DNA of 20,638 nucleotides from an uncultured Alphaproteobacteria bacterium. GTDB taxonomy: Bacteria; Pseudomonadota; Alphaproteobacteria; Rickettsiales; UBA1997. Where the stretch lies: the NCBI GenBank assembly GCA_903837365.1, contig CAILUF010000247.1, forward strand, positions 1 to 20,638. Reading direction: 5' to 3'. Numbering within the stretch: position 1 is the first letter of the stretch; every line of letters starts with the position of its first letter. Of the stretch, positions 8,537 to 16,761 are shown in pieces. The position numbers and the translations under genes were made by a program. The notes beneath the pieces were generated by a model. That model saw only the letters and a list, made by a program, of their open reading frames with translations, searched no databases and was not told where the DNA came from.

Positions 8537-11203
8537 ATGAAGTTAGAAATAAGTAATTATAATCATCAGTTAATAGAAAAAAAATGGCAGAAAATTTGGC
8601 AAGAAAACAAGGTTTTTAAATTTGCCAATGATTCATCAAAAGAAAAATATTATGTTTTAGAAATGTTTCCATACCCTTCAGGGAAAATTCATATGGGTCA
8701 TCTAAGAAACTATGCCATTGGCGATGCCTTAGCACGTTACAAAAAATTAAAAGGTTATAACGTCCTTCATCCAATGGGCTTTGATGCCTTTGGTTTACCA
8801 GCTGAAAATGCAGCTTTACAACATAAAATTCATCCTGAAAAATGGACTTTGTCAAATATTGAAAATATGCGTCAAGAGCTAAAATCAATTGGTTTAGCTA
8901 TAGATTGGGATCGCGAAATTATCACTTGTTTACCTGAATATTATCGCCATGAACAAAAAATATTTCTTGATTTTTATCGCGCTGGTTTAGCTTATCAAAA
9001 GGAATCCTATGTAAACTGGGATCCAATTGATCAAACTGTTTTAGCTAATGAACAAGTTATCGATGGGCGAGGGTGGCGAAGTGGAGCATTGGTTGAAAAG
9101 AAAAAATTAAAACAATGGTTTTTAAAAGTTTCAGAATTTAGCGAAGAATTGTTAAGTGAGTTAAAAAATCTTTCAGGATGGGATGAAAGGGTTATTTCAA
9201 TGCAAGAAAAATGGATCGGCAAGTCAGAAGGTTTGTTAATTGATTTTACAATTGACAATTACGAAATTTTAGAAGCTCAAAATTTTTTAGAAAAAAATAT
9301 ACGAGTTTATACCACAAGAGCTGATACGCTTTTTGGTGCATCATTTTTGGCAATATCTGCAAATCATCCACTGGCAAATACACTGGCAAATACACTGGCA
9401 AAAAATAACATAGATTTACAAAATTTTATCGATCAATGCAATAAAAGCTCAGTAACTGAACAAGCTATCGAAACTCAAGAAAAACTTGGTTTCAAAACCG
9501 AAATAGAAGTAAATCATCCTCTTGACTCATCTATAAAACTTCAAGTTTATGTCGCAAATTTTGTACTTATGGATTACGGTACGGGAGCAATATTTGGATG
9601 TCCTGCGCATGATGCTCGTGATTATGAATTTGCTAAAAAATATAATTTAAAAATTACCCAAGTAGTATCGCCAATTTCGCAAGAAAATACTGAATTACCT
9701 TATCTTGAAGATGGCGTTATGATCAATTCGCAACTGCTTAACAATTTAACTTGTAGTCAAGCAAAAGAAAAAGTTTTTGAAATTTTATCCGCAAAAAATC
9801 AAGCGCAAAAGAAAATTAATTATCGCTTACGCGATTGGGGAGTTTCTCGGCAACGCTATTGGGGATGTCCAATTCCAATACTTTATTTGGAAGATGGAAC
9901 TGTTGTTGAGGTTCCGCAAGATCAATTGCCAGTTGAATTACCCAAAGATGTTGAATTTAATGGCTCAGGAAATCCTTTATTACAACATCCCACATGGCGA
10001 TTTACAACATACGTCGATAAAATGGGAAACACTTTACCAGCCATTCGTGAGACCGATACTTTCGATACTTTCTTTGAAAGCTCTTGGTATTTTTTGCGCT
10101 ATATTTCTCCAAATTGCAATGATGCTTTTGATAAAAATTTAGTTAATAAATTAATGCCCGTTGATCAGTATATTGGTGGAGTTGAGCATGCTGTTTTACA
10201 TCTGCTTTATTCAAGATTCTTTGTTAAGGCTTTAAAAAAATGTGGATATTTATCGATTGATGAACCATTTAAGAACTTACTCACTCAAGGCATGGTTTGT
10301 CATAATACTTTTAAAGACAAATCTGGAAATTGGGTTTATCCTAAACAAGCAATTGAAACTGAACAAGGCAAATTTATCCACGAAGAAACTCGGGAAGAAT
10401 TAGTAGTTGGAAGAAGTGAAAAAATGAGTAAATCAAAAAAGAATGTTGTTGAACCTCTCAATATAATCGATTCATATGGAGCGGATACTGCTCGTTTATT
10501 TATGCTTTCTGATACTCCGGTTTCAAGAGATTTGGAATGGGTAGAAAGTGGCATCGATGGATCATGGCGTTATGTTAATCGACTATGGAGATTAGTTGGT
10601 AATTTTACCAATAGTGAATTTTATACTAATTTTAAAAATAAATCCTCAGAAATTTTATTAGAAAATTTTAATCAAAAATTTACTGAAAATTTTGATGAAA
10701 AATTATTTGATAAATCGCAATTAACATTAGTTAAATTAAATCATAAAACAATTTTCAACGTCAATGATGAGTATGAAAAAATGAGTTTCAATCGAGCAAT
10801 TGCCAAGATTCGCGAATTTTCCAATTACTTAGAAAAATATTCGTTAAATAATTCTTTAGATGCTGAAATTATGTTTTTTTCCTTAGTGAATTTAACATTA
10901 TTAATTTCACCAATTACTGCACATTTATGCGAAGAATTATGGCAAGAACTTGGCTTTAAATCGCAAATATCTGAAAAAAATTTTCCAAGATTTAATCAAG
11001 TATTAACTATCGATGATGAAATTTCAATGCCCGTGCAAGTCCTTGGGAAGCTTCGTGCCGTAATAAATGTTGCAAAAGATCTAGATCCTAAAGAACTTGA
11101 AAAGCTTGCTTTACAAAATGAAAATGTTCAAAAATTTATTTCCGGCAAAGAAATCAAAAAAGTAATAATCGTTACAAATAAAATGATTAATATTATAGTT
11201 TAA
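8537..11203 (+). CDS. leuS: Leucyl-tRNA synthetase
   Basis: This class I synthetase charges tRNA-Leu with leucine. The 888-residue length is typical of the bacterial enzyme. The HIGH-type signature HMGH is at residues 52-55 (within [16 protein letters not shown]), followed by [16 protein letters not shown]. The CP1 editing domain includes the threonine-containing [12 protein letters not shown] and [17 protein letters not shown]. The KMSKS loop begins at Lys629, in [16 protein letters not shown]. The anticodon-binding region and a C-terminal domain ending in [15 protein letters not shown] complete the protein. A 12-bp tandem repeat at 9369-9402 adds two or three residues of ANTL repetition in CP1. 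The 106-bp gap before it holds only an imperfect hairpin (ATTTCCTTT/AAAAGAAAT, about 8436-8456), so it may be read from the virB operon or from its own promoter. Confidence 0.98.
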   Translation: MKLEISNYNHQLIEKKWQKIWQENKVFKFANDSSKEKYYVLEMFPYPSGKIHMGHLRNYAIGDALARYKKLKGYNVLHPMGFDAFGLPAENAALQHKIHPEKWTLSNIENMRQELKSIGLAIDWDREIITCLPEYYRHEQKIFLDFYRAGLAYQKESYVNWDPIDQTVLANEQVIDGRGWRSGALVEKKKLKQWFLKVSEFSEELLSELKNLSGWDERVISMQEKWIGKSEGLLIDFTIDNYEILEAQNFLEKNIRVYTTRADTLFGASFLAISANHPLANTLANTLAKNNIDLQNFIDQCNKSSVTEQAIETQEKLGFKTEIEVNHPLDSSIKLQVYVANFVLMDYGTGAIFGCPAHDARDYEFAKKYNLKITQVVSPISQENTELPYLEDGVMINSQLLNNLTCSQAKEKVFEILSAKNQAQKKINYRLRDWGVSRQRYWGCPIPILYLEDGTVVEVPQDQLPVELPKDVEFNGSGNPLLQHPTWRFTTYVDKMGNTLPAIRETDTFDTFFESSWYFLRYISPNCNDAFDKNLVNKLMPVDQYIGGVEHAVLHLLYSRFFVKALKKCGYLSIDEPFKNLLTQGMVCHNTFKDKSGNWVYPKQAIETEQGKFIHEETREELVVGRSEKMSKSKKNVVEPLNIIDSYGADTARLFMLSDTPVSRDLEWVESGIDGSWRYVNRLWRLVGNFTNSEFYTNFKNKSSEILLENFNQKFTENFDEKLFDKSQLTLVKLNHKTIFNVNDEYEKMSFNRAIAKIREFSNYLEKYSLNNSLDAEIMFFSLVNLTLLISPITAHLCEELWQELGFKSQISEKNFPRFNQVLTIDDEISMPVQVLGKLRAVINVAKDLDPKELEKLALQNENVQKFISGKEIKKVIIVTNKMINIIV
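9369..9402 (+). repeat. 12-bp tandem repeat inside leuS
   Basis: CACTGGCAAATA occurs at 9369-9380 and 9381-9392, with a third copy (CACTGGCAAA) at 9393-9402. It is in frame and encodes the repetitive [12 protein letters not shown] stretch near residues 278-289 of the LeuRS editing domain. Replication slippage is the simplest origin. Confidence 0.9.
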
Positions 11204-11230
11204 TTAAACCAAATTATAATTATTTTTTTT
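11191..11230 (+). terminator. Candidate terminator after leuS
   Basis: The perfect palindrome GTTTAATTAAAC (11198-11209) spans the leuS stop codon. It is flanked by ATTATA on the left and TATAAT on the right, and eight T residues follow at 11223-11230. It sits in the 64-bp gap between convergent leuS and the pilin-like genes. The AT-only stem makes this a moderate call. Confidence 0.4.
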
Positions 11231-11267
11231 GTTAAATTTTAACTGATAATTTATTTATAAATTAAAG

Positions 11268-12161
11268 TTAACTAGCCTTAATATTATATTTTCTGCTTAA
11301 ATAAGCAGTAACTGCAAGGCGTTCTTCAGTGTTGATTCCGCGATTGAAAATAATAATTTCGGCAATATAGCCGTTAAAGTAACTATTTACAGTATTGCCT
11401 GTGTATCTTGATCCAATATAAATCCTGTCAACTAAAAATGTTGGCGAACCACTTACTGTAGTTCCAACAAATGTATTTAAATATGAAATATTATTCGATC
11501 CATTGAAAATTGTTGAACTAATAAATGGAGTATTATCAGCAGGAGATGGTTGCGAAACTACTGAAAACCAAGTATTAGTGCTAACGGTAAAATATTGTGC
11601 AGAATTTTGATCGTAAAATGTTTGGAAGCAACCAGGGTTGTAATCATTAATTTCGCCAACTGGAAGTCCAGAAATTATTCCCGATGGAGATGAATAAGCA
11701 TTTCTTTTTGCGACTAAAAAAATTGTTAATCCTTTACCATTAATTCCCACTGAATTAGCCAATAAAAAATTAGTTGAACCATTGAACAATATACCGGGTA
11801 AACCGTTGAAAATATTAGCTTTATATTTTGGTTTATTGCCAACGGCAGGTTGAAGCGCATTGATTTTTGATGAAGATTGGGGATTAATATCAAGCCAACC
11901 TGAAATAAGTGAATCATCAGATTCTTCGGCATTATCAAAGCTTTCATCAAGCGAAGTTTCCCACCAAACTGAAAGATCCTTAATGGAGGAAATTGGCGAG
12001 TTACGAGTTAAATTTTGAGCAGTTATAAGTTTCATTCTAGTGATTAATCTTGAACTAGATGTTACCCCAGCAACCAAAATTCCAATAATCAAAATTACAA
12101 TAGAAAGCTCGATTAAAGAAAAGGCTTTATCGACAACAATTGATTTATTTATTTTTTTCAT
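11268..12161 (-). CDS. Prepilin-like protein with LamG/concanavalin-type domain, copy C (last in the tandem set)
   Basis: This 297-residue protein starts with a 13-residue basic leader and a type IV prepilin signature: A13 at -1, then FSLIE with Glu at +5 (E18), and a hydrophobic assembly helix SIVILIIGILVAGVTSS. The canonical -1 residue is Gly; here it is Ala. After a short linker, residues from about 55 to the end resemble a LamG-like beta-sandwich. Evidence for this is the W-x-D-type strand (ISGWLDIN), FNGSTNFLLANS, FLVAKRN, DRIYIGSRY, and the C-terminal signature AEIIIFNRG...TEERLAV...YLSRKY common in such domains. It carries one cysteine (PGCF), so no internal disulfide is possible. Predicted location is an inner-membrane pilin pool or surface filament, possibly binding glycans or host ligands; that is inference. 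It shares a 79-nt near-identical 5' segment with copy B. Confidence 0.8.
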   Translation of the reverse strand: MKKINKSIVVDKAFSLIELSIVILIIGILVAGVTSSSRLITRMKLITAQNLTRNSPISSIKDLSVWWETSLDESFDNAEESDDSLISGWLDINPQSSSKINALQPAVGNKPKYKANIFNGLPGILFNGSTNFLLANSVGINGKGLTIFLVAKRNAYSSPSGIISGLPVGEINDYNPGCFQTFYDQNSAQYFTVSTNTWFSVVSQPSPADNTPFISSTIFNGSNNISYLNTFVGTTVSGSPTFLVDRIYIGSRYTGNTVNSYFNGYIAEIIIFNRGINTEERLAVTAYLSRKYNIKAS

Positions 12162-12214
12162 TTTAATTTTAGTGCTATATAATTTTTAATATTTCCTGAT
12201 TATTAAAAAATATT

Positions 12215-13102
12215 TTAAGAAACTTTAATCGCATATTTTTTACTTAAATAAGAAGTAACCGCAAGGCGTTCTTCGGTGTTAAGTCCACGGTTGAAAATAA
12301 TAATTTCAGAAATATAACCCCAATAATATTGGGTAGGGTTATTGACATATCTACTGCCGATGTATAGCCGATCAACATTGAATATTGGAGCTCCAGCAAC
12401 TGTACTTCCAACATTGGTATTTAAATATCCAATGTTATTTGTGCCATTAAAAAAAGTTGATGCAATGAAAGGAACATTGTCTCTTGGAACTGTTTGAGCA
12501 ACTGCTGAATACCAAACTCCCCCCGAAAGTGTAATATAAGCTCCACCATTACCATCGTAAAAAGCTTGGAAACCTCCAGCATTAGAAGCTTCATCATTCA
12601 TAGTTGCGGGATTAATTCCAGATATCAAACCTTGAAATGTTCCAAGAGCTTTTCGTTGAGAAACAATAAATATTGATAAACCTTTGCCAGAAATACCCGC
12701 TGAATTTACAATAATATGATCATCAACCCCATCAAAAAAAATAGAAGGTAATCCATTAATAACATTTTCGGTATATTTTGGTTTATTGGCAAGGGTAGGT
12801 TGCGAGCCATTGACTTTATAGGATGATTGAGTATTCATATCAAACCAAGAAGTAATTGGAGTAGCATCAGATTCTTCAGCATTATCAAAACTTTCATCAA
12901 GTGAAGTTTCGTACCATAATGTTAAATCTTTTATCGTTGGAACTGGCGAGCTTTTGGTAATATTTTGCGCAGACATAATTTTCATTCTTTTAACTAATCT
13001 AGAGCTAGATGTTACCCCAGCAACCAAAATTCCAATAATCAAAATTACGATGGAAAGCTCGATTAAAGAAAAGGCTTTATTAGAGTTTATATTTTTTTTC
13101 AT
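12215..13102 (-). CDS. Prepilin-like protein with LamG/concanavalin-type domain, copy B (middle)
   Basis: This 295-residue paralogue of both flanking genes has a ten-residue leader ending in Ala (A10), followed by FSLIE with E15 at +5 and the helix SIVILIIGILVAGVTSS. The downstream beta-sandwich keeps ITSWFDMN, INGLPSIFFDG, GKGLSIFIVSQR, VDRLYIGSRY and the C-terminal SEIIIFNRG...TEERLAV...YLSKKY. The stretch between GLISG and VPFIAST differs most from its neighbours. There is no cysteine, so disulfide-stabilised D-regions of classical pilins are absent. The gap to copy C is 53 bp and to copy A 37 bp, consistent with an operon read from copy A to copy C. The 53-bp gap holds a 9-bp perfect stem (TTTTTAATA 12183-12191 with TATTAAAAA 12201-12209) that could stabilise or process the mRNA. 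Confidence 0.8.
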   Translation of the reverse strand: MKKNINSNKAFSLIELSIVILIIGILVAGVTSSSRLVKRMKIMSAQNITKSSPVPTIKDLTLWYETSLDESFDNAEESDATPITSWFDMNTQSSYKVNGSQPTLANKPKYTENVINGLPSIFFDGVDDHIIVNSAGISGKGLSIFIVSQRKALGTFQGLISGINPATMNDEASNAGGFQAFYDGNGGAYITLSGGVWYSAVAQTVPRDNVPFIASTFFNGTNNIGYLNTNVGSTVAGAPIFNVDRLYIGSRYVNNPTQYYWGYISEIIIFNRGLNTEERLAVTSYLSKKYAIKVS

Positions 13103-13139
13103 ATTTAAAATTATTAATTTCTAATTGTTAATAAATACT

Positions 13140-14021
13140 TTAAGAGGTTTTAATCGCATATTTTTTACTTAAATAAGCGGTAACCGCAAGGCGTTCTTCG
13201 GTGTTTAATGCTCTACTGAAAATTACAATTTCAGCAACATGTCCTCTAAAAAACTGTGTTGGACCATTTCCATATCTTGATCCAAGATATAATTTATCAA
13301 CATTAAAATTTGTGGCAATATTTGTTGTTGATCCAACGCTAGCATTTAGATAAGTTATATTGGTTGTTCCAGTAAAAATATTAGTAAAAATAAAAGGAAT
13401 ATTATCCATGGGATTAGTTTGCGCTACAGATGCCCAATAGGTGTTAGATGCTCCTGTGTAAATAGTGCCGTTATTAACATCAAGATAAGCTAAGAAACCA
13501 GTTTGGTCATGATCCCATACAGTTGAAGTAGGAATACCCGAAAGCATACCTTGCCAAGTTGGAAATCCTGATCGTTTAGCGACAATAAAAATCGTTAAAC
13601 CTTTGCCTACAATTCCAGCGGAGCTAGCAAGTAAGAAATCATTTGAGCCATCGAAATAAATTCCCGCCAAACCATTAAAAATTGCATCTTTAAATCTTGG
13701 TTTATTATCAAGGGTTGGCTGAGTTGCATTAATTTTGAAGGAAGTTTGCGGATTTAAATCAAACCATGTTGTAACCTGCGCATCATCTGATTCTTCGGCA
13801 TTATCAAAACTTTCATCGAGCGAAGTTTCATACCAAACTGATAAATCCTTTATTGAAGAAATAGGCGAGCTGCGCGTAGTATTTTGCGCAGAAATAATTT
13901 TCATTCTCCGAATCAATCGCGAAGAGCTTGTAACTCCCGCAACTAAAATTCCGACAATTAAAATTACAATTGAAAGTTCAATTAAGGAGAAGCCTTTAGC
14001 TGATTTTATAGTTTTTTTCAT
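13140..14021 (-). CDS. Prepilin-like protein with LamG/concanavalin-type domain, copy A (first in the tandem set)
   Basis: This 293-residue protein is the promoter-proximal member of the triplet. Its N-terminus is the canonical prepilin form: leader MKKTIKSAKG with Gly10 at -1, then FSLIE with E15 at +5, and the helix SIVILIVGILVAGVTSS. Prepilin peptidase would cut after Gly10 and methylate the Phe; no such enzyme is encoded in the window. The rest is LamG-like (VTTWFDLN, IYFDGSNDFLLASS, GKGLTIFIVAKR, VDKLYLGSRY) and ends with AEIVIFSRA...TEERLAV...YLSKKY. There are no cysteines. At DNA level it is more diverged from copies B and C than those two are from each other near the 5' end. A terminator-like hairpin lies 25 bp upstream of the start codon. 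Confidence 0.82.
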   Translation of the reverse strand: MKKTIKSAKGFSLIELSIVILIVGILVAGVTSSSRLIRRMKIISAQNTTRSSPISSIKDLSVWYETSLDESFDNAEESDDAQVTTWFDLNPQTSFKINATQPTLDNKPRFKDAIFNGLAGIYFDGSNDFLLASSAGIVGKGLTIFIVAKRSGFPTWQGMLSGIPTSTVWDHDQTGFLAYLDVNNGTIYTGASNTYWASVAQTNPMDNIPFIFTNIFTGTTNITYLNASVGSTTNIATNFNVDKLYLGSRYGNGPTQFFRGHVAEIVIFSRALNTEERLAVTAYLSKKYAIKTS

Positions 14022-14042
14022 GAAAAATAATTTATTTATTTC

Positions 14043-14070
14043 AAAAAAATAAATTACGAAAATTTATTTT
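14043..14070 (-). terminator. Hairpin plus T-run in the pilin operon leader (terminator or attenuator)
   Basis: Read on the minus strand, AAAATAAATT (14070-14061) pairs perfectly with AATTTATTTT (14055-14046) around the loop TTCGT. The T-tract continues through 14043, giving seven T residues. It ends about 20 nt before the copy A start codon. It could terminate transcripts coming from rseP, or act as an attenuator if the pilin promoter lies upstream of it. Confidence 0.45.
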
Positions 14071-14230
14071 CAAACTGATAAAATCTTGGGTGTGTTATAT
14101 TGATTTTTAATTTACGAAAGCAGTAAAAAATTACAAAACCTTAATTCCATATTGTATAATTATGAAGCTATATTATCGAATCGAGTTTATCTAACTCAGA
14201 CTGGAATGAAGCTACATTTGAATTTAATTA

Positions 14231-14286
14231 TTATTTCACATAAGGAATATTATGTAAAATAAATAATTACATTATCATGTAATTAT
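14231..14286. repeat. Two abutting inverted repeats
   Basis: TTATTTCACATAA (14231-14243) pairs with TTATGTAAAATAA (14250-14262), 12 of 13 bp, loop GGAATA. Immediately next, ATAATTACAT (14263-14272) pairs perfectly with ATGTAATTAT (14277-14286), loop TATC. No T-run follows either one on either strand, so they do not look like intrinsic terminators. A structured RNA or a pair of operator sites is possible. Confidence 0.6.
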
Positions 14287-14430
14287 GATGTTAACGGCTC
14301 ATAAGATGCTTTATACTGATGATGCATATACAATGGAATCGTCGCAAATCTTTTAATAGGTATTATTATTTATTATCTATTCCTAGGATGTAATTAAAAT
14401 ATCGCTCTTAATTTTTACTGAATTTTTAAT

Positions 14431-15540
14431 TTAATTAAATAATTGCCAGACATCATTGGTGGTGGTAAAAATCATTAAGGATAAAACTAGAATCAAACCT
14501 ATCTTATATCCGAATTGTTGAATTTTAATTGGTATTGGTTTACGAAAAATTGCCTCACAAAAATAAAAAAACAAATGTCCACCATCTAACACCGGTATCG
14601 GCAGTAAATTCATAATCGCTAAATTCAATGAGATCAGTGCTCCAAACCAAAATACCACGCCTATTCCCATTGAAAAAGTCTTGGTAGAATATTTGGCAAT
14701 TTTAATTGGACCACCCAATTCTTTAACTGAGCGCTTTCCTGTAATTAGCTCGCCAAGTGCTTTAAAAATTGATTTCGTTATATCATAACTTTCAAGATTG
14801 GCATTAATAAAACTCTCCCATAAGTTGACTTTTTGATGAAATATTTCATTAGCAGCAATTCCAATCATCTTAACTTTAACTTCTTCACCAAAAAAATCTT
14901 TACTAATTTTTACTTCAGGTTTGATTTTTAAAAGTAGAATTTTTTCATTTCTTTTTATTTCAATTTCAATTTCATCTTGATGAGTAAAATTTATAATTTT
15001 TCTGATATCATTAAAATCATATACGCCCTGCCCGTCGACTTTAGTTATCTCGTCATTAACCCTCAAATCAGCTAGAAAAGCTGGGGAATTTGCAACAACT
15101 TCACTAATTTTTGGTAAAACTTTTGTTATACCATTGACACGAAATAAAATTGTAAAAATTAAAATTGTCAGCAAAATATTTGCTAGAGGACCAGCAAAAA
15201 CAATAGCAATTCGCTGATAAACATTTTTGGCAATAAAAGAAATTTTTCTTTCATGGTCTGACATTTTTTTTATTAATTCATAATTTGGCACTGACGCGGA
15301 ATTACTATCACCATACATTTTCACAAATCCACCAATTGGCAATAAACAAAATTGCCACTGAGTATTATGCTTATCCTTAAATGAAAATAATTTTTTACCA
15401 AAACCAATGGAAAATTGCTCAACCTTTACGCCACAAAGCCTGGCAACGATAAAATGCCCAAATTCATGAACAAAAACAATTGCCGATATTATGATGGCAA
15501 AGGAAAAAATATTTTGTAAAATTAATTGAAGTAAAGCCAT
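14431..15540 (-). CDS. rseP: Site-2 zinc metalloprotease RseP (regulator of sigma-E protease)
   Basis: This is an intramembrane metalloprotease that cleaves anti-sigma factors and remnant signal peptides. Using the ATG at 15540 gives 369 residues. The zinc site HEFGH is at residues 25-29 in the first transmembrane helix, followed by the family's GIGFGKKL-type segment. One PDZ domain sits in the middle (VLPKISEVVANSPAF, DEITKVDGQGVYDFND). The second active-site motif NLLPIPVLDGGH, with Asp319, lies near the C-terminus. The frame is open 22 codons further upstream, but that would overlap dxr, and the ATG four bases after the dxr stop fits the hydrophobic N-terminus of the family. Alphaproteobacteria usually have bamA after rseP; here the pilin-like genes follow after a 409-bp gap. 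Confidence 0.95.
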   Translation of the reverse strand: MALLQLILQNIFSFAIIISAIVFVHEFGHFIVARLCGVKVEQFSIGFGKKLFSFKDKHNTQWQFCLLPIGGFVKMYGDSNSASVPNYELIKKMSDHERKISFIAKNVYQRIAIVFAGPLANILLTILIFTILFRVNGITKVLPKISEVVANSPAFLADLRVNDEITKVDGQGVYDFNDIRKIINFTHQDEIEIEIKRNEKILLLKIKPEVKISKDFFGEEVKVKMIGIAANEIFHQKVNLWESFINANLESYDITKSIFKALGELITGKRSVKELGGPIKIAKYSTKTFSMGIGVVFWFGALISLNLAIMNLLPIPVLDGGHLFFYFCEAIFRKPIPIKIQQFGYKIGLILVLSLMIFTTTNDVWQLFN

Positions 15541-15544
15541 AAAT

Positions 15545-16720
15545 TTATAATTTGATATTTGATGCAACTTCGCAAACTTGCTGATTAAAATCCAAAATTT
15601 CAGCAATGGAATTTAATTTTTTTTGAGGAATTTTTTGTAAAGTTTTTTCTACGATCATATAAATTTCATCGAATCTAATTTCTGATTTTATGAATTTTGC
15701 AACCGCAATTTCATTTGCACAATTTAGAGCAACTAATGCACTCCCCTCTTGCTCTAATGCGTTACGACATAAATTAATTGCTGGAAATTTTTGATTATCA
15801 ACTTCATAAAATTCTAGCTGGCCTATTTTTGTTAAATCAAGTTTTTGATGATTTATAGATCCACGATTTGGATAATTAAGGACATAGGATATTGGTACAC
15901 ACATATCCGGATTACTCATCATTGCCAAACTTGCCCCATCATTGTAATTAACGATACCGTGAATAATTGACTGCGGATGAACAATAATTTTGATATTATT
16001 TTTAGAAATTGGAAAAAAATAATAAGCTTCTATCATCTCCAATCCCTTATTCATCATGGTTGCAGAGTCTATTGATATTTTATTGCCCATTTGCCATTTA
16101 GGATGTTTTAAAGCTTCAGCTAATGTTATGTCGCGAAAATTTTTTGTTGAATTTAAAAATGGTCCACCCGATGCAGTTAAAATAATTTCAGAAATTTGCG
16201 CAAAATTTTCTTGTTCAAATATTTGAAAAATTGCGTTATGCTCCGAATCAATGGGAAAAATTTTTACATTATTTTTTTTGGCTAAACTTACCAGAAAATC
16301 ACCAGCGCAAACTATCGCTTCTTTATTTGCCAAAGCAATATTTGAGCCAGCTTCAAGCGCTAAGTAAGTAGGATGCATTCCTGCTATTCCAACAATTGCC
16401 GATAACATTAAATCACATTTAATTTTAGCAACTTCCAATACCGCATCTTTGCCACTCAGAATTTGACAATTCTTAAGAGATGATAATTCGGATTTTAAAT
16501 CTTGATAATATTTTTCTTCAGCAATTACCACGAATTCTGGCTTTAAATCTAAAGCTTGCTTAGCAAGTAATTGAAAATTATTTTGCGCTACTAAGGTTTG
16601 GACTTTAAATTTTTGCGATTGATTTAACTGATTTTTAATAACGTTAATAGCGCTCTTGCCAATTGATCCTGTCGATCCAAATATTGATATTTTTTTATAT
16701 TCACTTTTGTGATTTGTCAT
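15545..16720 (-). CDS. dxr: 1-deoxy-D-xylulose 5-phosphate reductoisomerase
   Basis: This is the second enzyme of the MEP isoprenoid pathway, converting DXP to MEP with NADPH and a divalent metal. The 391-residue length is typical. The Rossmann motif GSTGSIG spans residues 15-21. The metal and substrate residues are present: IDSEHNAIFQ (Asp158, Glu160), TASGGPFL, and SIDSATMMNKGLEMIEA with Asn224, Lys225 and Glu228. The protein therefore looks functional. It lies 4 nt before rseP and 41 bp after rbfA on the same strand, consistent with one operon. Its presence implies native isoprenoid synthesis, a useful taxonomic marker because Rickettsia lacks this pathway. Confidence 0.97.
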   Translation of the reverse strand: MTNHKSEYKKISIFGSTGSIGKSAINVIKNQLNQSQKFKVQTLVAQNNFQLLAKQALDLKPEFVVIAEEKYYQDLKSELSSLKNCQILSGKDAVLEVAKIKCDLMLSAIVGIAGMHPTYLALEAGSNIALANKEAIVCAGDFLVSLAKKNNVKIFPIDSEHNAIFQIFEQENFAQISEIILTASGGPFLNSTKNFRDITLAEALKHPKWQMGNKISIDSATMMNKGLEMIEAYYFFPISKNNIKIIVHPQSIIHGIVNYNDGASLAMMSNPDMCVPISYVLNYPNRGSINHQKLDLTKIGQLEFYEVDNQKFPAINLCRNALEQEGSALVALNCANEIAVAKFIKSEIRFDEIYMIVEKTLQKIPQKKLNSIAEILDFNQQVCEVASNIKL

Positions 16721-16761
16721 TATCTTTTATTAACTATTATTTTCATTATTTGCCAAGGTTT

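Larger units (their letters stand above)
14022..14430. other. 409-bp intergenic region with clustered stem-loops
   Basis: No convincing gene is present. There is no tRNA-like T-loop and no ORF longer than about 25 codons. It lies downstream of rseP and upstream of the pilin-like operon. It contains several inverted repeats: 14046-14070, GAGTT/AACTC at 14183-14197, 14231-14262 and 14263-14286. It also has a direct repeat ATGAAGCTA at 14162 and 14206, and a 23-codon ORF on the + strand (14285-14356) with no recognisable product. It could hold the pilin operon promoter and leader, a small RNA, or the remains of a lost gene. Confidence 0.6.

Noticed and set aside
9777..10142. 121-codon + strand ORF inside leuS in another frame
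   Set aside because: It lies wholly in conserved LeuRS sequence and has no family resemblance; it is a shadow ORF.
13735..14052. 105-codon ORF antisense to the first pilin-like gene
   Set aside because: It mirrors the conserved pilin coding sequence, has no recognisable domain, and the minus-strand gene has clear family motifs.
14022..14430. tRNA or other standard RNA gene in the large intergenic gap
   Set aside because: No T-loop consensus (GGTTCGAATCC-like) or acceptor stem pairing was found on either strand, and I could not match tmRNA, 6S, SRP or RNase P landmarks by eye.
15541..15606. Longer rseP start overlapping dxr
   Set aside because: The extra 22 residues are encoded within the dxr 3' end. 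The ATG at 15540 directly precedes the hydrophobic N-terminus expected for RseP.
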